Assembly (NCBI GenBank): GCA_017880985.1
Contig: JADGRK010000031.1
Coordinates: 1-13,157 of the forward strand
Source: Rhodoferax sp.
Lineage (GTDB): Bacteria; Pseudomonadota; Gammaproteobacteria; Burkholderiales; Burkholderiaceae_C
Length of the DNA: 13,157 bases
Reading direction: 5' to 3'
The position numbers and the translations under genes are program-made. The notes below the pieces were generated by a model. That model was given only the letters and a program-made list of their open reading frames with translations, was not told the DNA's origin and did not search any database. Below, piece after piece: positions 1 to 4,381 of this stretch (position 1 is the first letter of the stretch; every line of letters begins with the position of its first letter).

Positions 1-1072
1 CGGCAAAAATGCGCAGCGTGTCTTTAAGTGTGTCCACCGTGTCAAACACCGGCTCCTTGTCTTCCTGGTTGTCTTTGTTGTAGGCCAGCGGCTGGCCTTT
101 CATCAGGGTGATCAGGCCCCTCCGGTGGCCGACCACGCGGCCGGTCTTGCCGCGCGCCAGCTCGGGCACATCGGGGTTCTTCTTCTGCGGCATGATGGAG
201 CTGCCAGTGGTGAAACGGTCGGCAATCCTGATGAAGCCGAAGTTCTGGCTCATCCACAAAATCAGCTCTTCACTCATGCGGCTGATGTGCACCATGCACA
301 GCACAGCGGCAGCGCTGAATTCGATGGCAAAGTCGCGGTCGCTCACCGCGTCCACGCTGTTCTGGCAGACCTGCGGCTGGCCTTGGTCATCGACCATGCC
401 CAGCGTAACCGCGACACGTTCGCGGTCCAGCGGGTAGCTGGTGCCGGCCAGCGCAGCGGCACCCAGCGGCAGGCGGTTGGTGCGGCGCCGCACCTCGCTC
501 ATGCGTTCGGCATCCCGGCTGAACATTTCCACATAGGCCAGCAGGTGGTGGCCAAAGCTGATCGGCTGCGCCACCTGCAGATGGGTGAAGCCCGGCAGGA
601 TCACTTCGACATTTTTCTCGGCCACTTCGAGCAGCGCTTTTTGCAGATTGGTGAGCAGGGCGCTGATCAGGTCGATCTCGCCGCGCAGCCAGAGCCGCAC
701 GTCGGTCGCGACCTGGTCGTTGCGACTGCGACCGGTGTGCAGGCGCTTGCCGGCATCACCAACGAGCTGCGTCAGGCGCGCTTCGATGTTGAAGTGCACG
801 TCTTCCAGATCGAGCTTCCAGTCGAACTTGCCGGATTCGATCTCGGTGGTGATGGTGCTCATGCCGCTTTGAATCGCGCCGTAATCTTCCGCGCTGATGA
901 TCTTCTGGTGGCAAAGCATTTCGGCGTGGGCCAGTGAACCGGCGATGTCGGCCTGCCACAGGCGCTGGTCAAACAACACGCTGGCGGTATAGCGCTTGAC
1001 CAGATCGCTCATCGGCTCCGAGAACAGAGCGGACCAGGCTTGAGATTTTTTGTCGAATTGGTTGTGTGACAT
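1..1072 (-). CDS. argH: argininosuccinate lyase, N-terminal 357 residues (gene cut by window edge)
   Basis: Catalyses the last step of arginine synthesis, splitting argininosuccinate into arginine and fumarate in the cytoplasm as a homotetramer. The reading frame starts at ATG 1072 (MSHNQFDKKSQAWS) and stays open to base 2, so about 100 C-terminal residues lie outside. Family hallmarks seen are HTGRSRNDQVATD from His112, PGFTHLQVAQP, the fumarase/lyase signature GSSIMPQKKNPD with the mobile-loop serines at 291-292, and LMKGQPLAYNKDNQEDKEP. Together they make the assignment secure. An oddity is the pair Arg317-Arg318 in GHRRGLITL, where relatives usually carry hydrophobic residues (see findings). 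No clear Shine-Dalgarno precedes the ATG. The gene is divergent from the sensor kinase, and the 101-bp gap holds an 8-bp inverted repeat. Start chosen because the frame has no earlier ATG with conserved sequence. Confidence 0.97.
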   Translation of the reverse strand, partial: MSHNQFDKKSQAWSALFSEPMSDLVKRYTASVLFDQRLWQADIAGSLAHAEMLCHQKIISAEDYGAIQSGMSTITTEIESGKFDWKLDLEDVHFNIEARLTQLVGDAGKRLHTGRSRNDQVATDVRLWLRGEIDLISALLTNLQKALLEVAEKNVEVILPGFTHLQVAQPISFGHHLLAYVEMFSRDAERMSEVRRRTNRLPLGAAALAGTSYPLDRERVAVTLGMVDDQGQPQVCQNSVDAVSDRDFAIEFSAAAVLCMVHISRMSEELILWMSQNFGFIRIADRFTTGSSIMPQKKNPDVPELARGKTGRVVGHRRGLITLMKGQPLAYNKDNQEDKEPVFDTVDTLKDTLRIFA

Positions 1073-1120
1073 GAAAGTGCTTGTTGGCTTACGATCGCCA
1101 AGCCAGGAGTTGGGCTTGTA

Positions 1121-1151
1121 GCAACAGATCATCAATAATCGGGTCTGTTGC
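1121..1151. repeat. 8-bp perfect inverted repeat between divergent argH and kinase genes
   Basis: GCAACAGA at 1121-1128 is repeated in reverse complement as TCTGTTGC at 1144-1151, with a 15-nt AT-rich spacer. It lies midway between the argH ATG (1072) and the kinase ATG (1174), where both promoters must be. The arms are about two helical turns apart centre to centre, which suits a dimeric DNA-binding protein. No T-run follows, so a terminator is unlikely. The operator role is inferred; only the symmetry is seen. Confidence 0.5.
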
Positions 1152-1173
1152 CGGAACAGACTTTAATTTTTCA

Positions 1174-2223
1174 ATGAATGATTCGCAAATTTTATCGGCC
1201 TTCCAGGAATTGACCCCGACGCCCTCTGCGCTGGAGGCAAAGTGGGTGGCTGCGCCGGTGCTGGTGTTTGACGCTTGCCACGTCGGCGTGGTGTTGCGCG
1301 CCGTCCTGTTTGTCGAGGTGGTGGTGGCGGTGGGGGCGATGTTTGGGGCGGCTACGGCGATCGACTGGCTGACGCGCCTGTCTTTGCTCACCGGCGCTGC
1401 CTTGCCGGCCACGCTGCTGTGGCTGATCGCCGCTTGCAGTCTCAAGGGTCTGTTGGCGCGCCTGAGCGCCAACGCCCAGCAGCTGGCGGGTGTCGGCTTG
1501 GGTGCGCTAGCGGGTTTGTACGGCTGCGGTGTGCTTTTTATGGTGGGATTGCTGGAGCCGGCGCCCTGGGCTGCCTGCACCGCCAGTGGCGCCCTGATGT
1601 CGGCCGTGCTGGTGGCGGCGCTGGTGTTGCGCGCTCGCGGCAAGACGCCGGCCGCCACGGCGGCGCGCTTGAGCGAATTGCAGGCGCGCATCCGGCCGCA
1701 TTTTTTGTTCAACACACTCAACAGCGCGATTGCGCTGGTGCGGGCCGAGCCGCGCAAGGCCGAGGCGCTGCTGGAGGATTTGAGTGATTTGTTTCGTCAC
1801 GCGTTGATGGAGCAGGGCGAGTGCGTGACCCTGGCCGATGAAATTGCGTTGGCGCAGCGCTATCTGGCGATCGAGAAAGTACGTTTTGGCGAACGCATTC
1901 AGGTCGAGTGGGTGCTCGACCCCAACGCTGATCAGGCCAGGTTGCCACCCTTGCTACTCCAGCCGCTGGTGGAAAACGCGGTCAAACACGGTGTCGAGCC
2001 CAGCGCCAGCGGGGCACAGATCAAGATATCCACCCGGCAGCGTGGCTCAAGCGTGGTCATCAAGGTAACCAACACCGTGCCGGTGGGCAGCAGCGAACGC
2101 GGCAGCGGCGTGGCGCTGAACAACGTGCGGGACCGGCTGGGTTTGCTGCATGATGTGCAAGGTCAATTTCAGTGCGGCCTGAAAGACGGGCTGTTTCAGG
2201 TCCGGATCGAAGTGCCTGCATGA
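1174..2223 (+). CDS. LytS/AlgZ-type integral-membrane sensor histidine kinase
   Basis: Sensor half of a two-component pair, 349 residues from ATG 1174. Four hydrophobic segments (about 39-59, 69-89, 104-127, 132-153) form a membrane sensor with no obvious extracellular domain. A His_kinase (PF06580-type) domain follows: the H-box RPHFLFNTLNS has the phospho-accepting His176, the N-box LLLQPLVENAVKHG has Asn268, and the glycine box GSGVALNNVRDRL begins near 311. This is the LytS/AlgZ (FimS) class, not the classical HisKA class. The frame is open upstream to a TTG at 1081, but those 31 residues look non-coding and no family member is expected to carry them, so the ATG is preferred. No convincing Shine-Dalgarno is seen. 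It is followed 19 bp later by its LytTR partner, matching algZ-algR next to argH in Pseudomonas. The signal sensed cannot be read from the sequence. Confidence 0.93.
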   Translation: MNDSQILSAFQELTPTPSALEAKWVAAPVLVFDACHVGVVLRAVLFVEVVVAVGAMFGAATAIDWLTRLSLLTGAALPATLLWLIAACSLKGLLARLSANAQQLAGVGLGALAGLYGCGVLFMVGLLEPAPWAACTASGALMSAVLVAALVLRARGKTPAATAARLSELQARIRPHFLFNTLNSAIALVRAEPRKAEALLEDLSDLFRHALMEQGECVTLADEIALAQRYLAIEKVRFGERIQVEWVLDPNADQARLPPLLLQPLVENAVKHGVEPSASGAQIKISTRQRGSSVVIKVTNTVPVGSSERGSGVALNNVRDRLGLLHDVQGQFQCGLKDGLFQVRIEVPA

Positions 2224-2242
2224 GCACCGGGGGCAGGCTGCC

Positions 2243-2983
2243 ATGGTTCTAAAAGTATTGATCGTCGATGACGAAGCGCTGGCCCGTGCGCGTTTGCGAA
2301 CCCTGCTGGCGGACTGCACGGCTCCGGCGGCGAGCGTCGAGGCGGAGGCCGCCAATGCGGTGCAGGCGATCGAGTGGTTGCAGCACCACGCAGCGGATGT
2401 GGCGCTGATCGATATTCACATGCCAGGCGCCGATGGCCTGACGCTGGCGCAGACGCTGAACACCTTGGCGCACCCGCCCGCCGTGGTGTTCGTCACCGCC
2501 TACGCCGAGCACGCCGTGCAAGCCTTTGAATTGGAAGCAGTGGACTACTTGACCAAGCCGGTGCGGCTCGAGCGCTTGCAGAGTGCGCTACAAAAAATAG
2601 AGCGGCTTGCGAATACCACACGGGGGCTGGAGTCTGATTTGCCTGAAGAAATGCTGGTGATTCAAGAGCGCGGCCGGACCGAGCGGGTGCCGGTTGCACA
2701 AGTGCTGTACCTCAAAGCCGAACTCAAATACATCACCGTGCGCACGGCCAGCAAGAGCTACATCCTGGAGGGCTCATTGACTGAGCTCGAAGAAAAGTAC
2801 GCCACCCGTTTTGTGCGCATCCACCGCAATGCCCTGATTGCCAGGCACGCCGTGCGGGCACTGGAGAAACACCATGACCCGGACGAGGGCGAAGGCTGGG
2901 CGGTGCGATTGAATGGCGTGCATGAGGCGCTGCTGGTGTCACGGCGGCAGTTGGCAGCGGTGCGTGAGCTATTGAATTGTTAG
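2243..2983 (+). CDS. LytTR-family (AlgR-type) response regulator
   Basis: DNA-binding response regulator of 246 residues, partner of the upstream kinase. The receiver domain (about 1-115) has the acidic pair Asp9-Asp10, phospho-acceptor Asp57 in ALIDIHMPG, Thr85 and Lys105 in DYLTKP. A linker at about 116-138 leads to a LytTR domain (about 139-243) with VLYLKAELKYITVRT and RIHRNALIARHAV, the beta-rich fold used by AlgR, LytR and AgrA. A purine-rich stretch upstream of ATG 2243 may serve as ribosome site. The linker coincides with a dispersed family A repeat at 2588-2641, which brings AT-rich codons such as CTA and ATA. The gene ends with TAG at 2981-2983, overlapping the stop of the convergent ATPase gene. 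AlgR orthology is inferred from domain order, size and synteny; its targets here are unknown. Confidence 0.94.
   Translation: MVLKVLIVDDEALARARLRTLLADCTAPAASVEAEAANAVQAIEWLQHHAADVALIDIHMPGADGLTLAQTLNTLAHPPAVVFVTAYAEHAVQAFELEAVDYLTKPVRLERLQSALQKIERLANTTRGLESDLPEEMLVIQERGRTERVPVAQVLYLKAELKYITVRTASKSYILEGSLTELEEKYATRFVRIHRNALIARHAVRALEKHHDPDEGEGWAVRLNGVHEALLVSRRQLAAVRELLNC
2588..2641 (+). repeat. dispersed repeat family A, copy 1 (inside response-regulator linker)
   Basis: About 54 bp beginning CTACAAAAAATAGAGC and ending GGAGTCTGATTTG. Positions 2618-2641 match the reverse complement of 8565-8588 in hemD at 22 of 24 bases (shared core GGGGGCTRGAGTCTGATTTG). It encodes residues 116-133, the hinge between the receiver and LytTR domains, a position that tolerates extra sequence. 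It is read in the same orientation as the repeat, unlike the hemD and ppc copies. Confidence 0.7.
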
Positions 2984-4128
2984 GTGTCGAGTTCGAGGTT
3001 GCGCAGCCATTCAGCGAAGGCGTCGTCCTGGAGCTGATAGTCGCCATAGTCGAGCTTGGCTACCAGGTTCTCGTCCTGGAGTCGGCGCAACGACTGCTGA
3101 GGCGTATTCTTGCTGACAGGCTTATCCAATCCGAGCGAGTTGCCTAGGCGCATACGAGCCGGCTCGGAGTGCAGGTCTGTAACCCCTTGGGCCAGTAGCT
3201 TGAGAACCTCTTGGTCTGCAGGCAATAATTTTTTCCAGACTTCACTGAAGTTGGCACTGTTGAACACATGCGTCTGCGTGTCCTCAAGCGCAGCCTGTGC
3301 TCCAAGCTCTGCGTAGGCGAGGTAGCGATTCAAGTAGCGGCGAAAGAACTCGGGCGTGTTGTGCAATGCCACAAAGGCTGCCAGAGCGTCTTCGTCGGTC
3401 AGCGGGTAACGCGACAGCTGGTTCACTTTGTTCACCATGGCTTTGACGAATTCAGTACCGAGCAGCTCGAAAGGTTCGAGCGGCGCCCAGTTGTAGAACG
3501 GTTCGGTAGAACGTCCAAACATGCGCCTTAGCGTCGGCTCGGAACTACCTGCAAATACCACCTTGATGTTTTGCTTTCTGCTGTCCAAGCCCGCCCGCAG
3601 GGAATGCGCCAACTCCGTATGTAATGGAGCTGCCAATACCTGTGCCTCGTCCAGCACCAGCAGCATGCGCTTGCCGGGCTTGTCAAAACCACGCAGTAGT
3701 TCGCTCAACAAAGGACCGGCGACAGCGGGGTCGTCGGCCAACTCCGCTTCAAGCGACCCTTCAGCCAGACCTGGTACCTTGCCCGATGCCTTGACTTTTT
3801 TCAGCGGTGTGTTTAGCCGCTTGACCAGCTTGGACAGACCCTTTGGCTCCATGGCTCGACTGAGAGCAGCAACCAGCGATGGTGTCGGGTGCGTGCGGGC
3901 ATCCCACAGGTTCAAATACGCAGTCAGGTAACCTTCGGCCTGGGCCGCAGGGATGAGGTCCTGCTCAAGGAACTCGGACTTGCCCATGCGGCGTTTTGCA
4001 AATAAACCTCGGGCGGAGGTCAGGCCGATACCAAATATCTCCAAGTATTTCTTGGCCAGCTCTGGGCGGGGGTAGTGCCACGGGTCGGCAGACGCTGTAG
4101 GCTTAGTCATGGTGTTAATACGTCTCAT
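2980..4128 (-). CDS. orphan AAA+ ATPase, archaeal-type P-loop family
   Basis: Predicted ATP-binding protein of 382 residues (376 if the second ATG at 4110 is used). The P-loop is AKRRMGKS, with Gly49-Lys50-Ser51 and alanine in place of the usual first glycine. The Walker B strand is MLLVLDEAQ (Asp160-Glu161), and a sensor-1-like VVFAGSSE follows at about 190-197. The region PFYNWAPLEPFELL and a helical, probably winged-helix C-terminus follow. This layout resembles the archaeal ATPase/COG1672-like group. Such proteins are stand-alone regulators or mobile-element helpers of mostly unknown role, so no function is assigned. The gene is less GC-rich than its neighbours by eye. Its stop overlaps that of the convergent regulator by 4 nt. 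Upstream is a repeat-dense region with a candidate promoter and operator. No Shine-Dalgarno precedes either ATG, so the start is uncertain. Confidence 0.85.
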   Translation of the reverse strand: MRRINTMTKPTASADPWHYPRPELAKKYLEIFGIGLTSARGLFAKRRMGKSEFLEQDLIPAAQAEGYLTAYLNLWDARTHPTPSLVAALSRAMEPKGLSKLVKRLNTPLKKVKASGKVPGLAEGSLEAELADDPAVAGPLLSELLRGFDKPGKRMLLVLDEAQVLAAPLHTELAHSLRAGLDSRKQNIKVVFAGSSEPTLRRMFGRSTEPFYNWAPLEPFELLGTEFVKAMVNKVNQLSRYPLTDEDALAAFVALHNTPEFFRRYLNRYLAYAELGAQAALEDTQTHVFNSANFSEVWKKLLPADQEVLKLLAQGVTDLHSEPARMRLGNSLGLDKPVSKNTPQQSLRRLQDENLVAKLDYGDYQLQDDAFAEWLRNLELDT

Positions 4129-4131
4129 GTG

Positions 4132-4169
4132 TTTTGAGAAGTATCATTCTATATGATACCTTTTGAGAA
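4132..4169. repeat. nested direct and inverted repeats, candidate operator upstream of the ATPase
   Basis: GTATCAT (4141-4147) and ATGATAC (4153-4159) form a perfect 7-bp dyad around TCTAT. It is flanked by two exact 9-bp direct repeats, TTTTGAGAA, at 4132-4140 and 4161-4169 (29-bp period). The block starts 3 bp upstream of the ATPase ATG at 4128 and covers the predicted -10. Position and symmetry suggest an operator, perhaps for autoregulation. The ATPase has no obvious separate DNA-binding domain other than its possible C-terminal winged helix, so the binding protein is unknown. Confidence 0.6.
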
Positions 4170-4175
4170 ATCCAA
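4146..4175 (-). promoter_or_regulatory. candidate promoter of the AAA+ ATPase gene
   Basis: Read on the minus strand, TTGGAT (4170-4175) lies 18 nt from TAGAAT (4146-4151, five of six matches to TATAAT). Initiation would fall near 4139, giving a leader of only about 11 nt before ATG 4128. The -35 match is weak (three of six). The -10 element lies inside the GTATCAT dyad at 4141-4159, so a protein bound there would block it. Confidence 0.4.
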
Positions 4176-4192
4176 CGGCTCGACGAGCCGTT
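4174..4192. repeat. 19-bp perfect palindrome upstream of the ATPase
   Basis: AACGGCTCG (4174-4182), A, CGAGCCGTT (4184-4192): 9-bp arms about a single central base. As RNA it would form an 8-bp stem with a 3-nt loop. On the plus strand it is followed by TTTCCCCC and on the minus strand by GGATTTC; neither is a proper U-tract. A terminator for ppc read-through is therefore possible but weak. A protein-binding or element-end site is equally possible. Confidence 0.6.
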
Positions 4193-4216
4193 TCCCCCTG
4201 AGGAATATTTTCCCCC
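4191..4216. repeat. TTTCCCCC direct repeats
   Basis: TTTCCCCC occurs at 4191-4198 and again at 4209-4216, an 18-bp period. The first copy overlaps the right arm of the 4174-4192 palindrome by two bases. The pair belongs to the repeat cluster upstream of the ATPase. Its role is unknown; an element-end remnant is one guess. Confidence 0.4.
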
Positions 4217-4291
4217 ATCAAAAATGCCATCCAATCAAAGACTGGAGCGCGTTCCTGGCCAATCAAGCGGCTCACGGTTAACGGGCAATTC

Positions 4292-4353
4292 ACTATTTAA
4301 ATAGTAGCTGGTAGTGCATGTTGCGAGAGGGATACAGCCTGATTTTGCATAAA
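4292..4353 (+). repeat. dispersed repeat family A, copy 2 (intergenic, downstream of ppc)
   Basis: Begins with the 14-bp perfect palindrome ACTATTTAAATAGT (4292-4305), continues AGCTGGTAGTGCATG, and ends CAGCCTGATTTTGCATAAA. A gap-free 47-base comparison with the ppc copy (6892-6938) matches about 28 positions. The end CTGATTTTG matches CTGATTTG of the regulator and hemD copies. This is the only copy outside a gene, so it may show the element least shaped by coding constraint. It lies just past the ppc stop codon. Confidence 0.6.
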
Positions 4354-4381
4354 TAAAGAGTATGAGGCAGATGGTTGGCAG

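Noticed and set aside
125..937. Long plus-strand open frame opposite argH (270 codons)
   Set aside because: Antisense shadow in GC-rich DNA; argH on the minus strand carries all family motifs through the same stretch.
1081..1173. TTG-initiated N-terminal extension of the kinase
   Set aside because: Adds 31 polar, non-family residues over the divergent promoter gap; ATG 1174 gives the expected N-terminus.
2220..2252. Ten-codon open frame with ATG overlapping the kinase stop
   Set aside because: Too short, and it runs out of frame into the regulator start; no evidence beyond chance ATGA overlap.
2980..4128. ATPase as an IstB-type transposition helper
   Set aside because: No transposase gene or clear terminal inverted repeats are present; at 382 residues it is longer than typical IstB and lacks its motifs.
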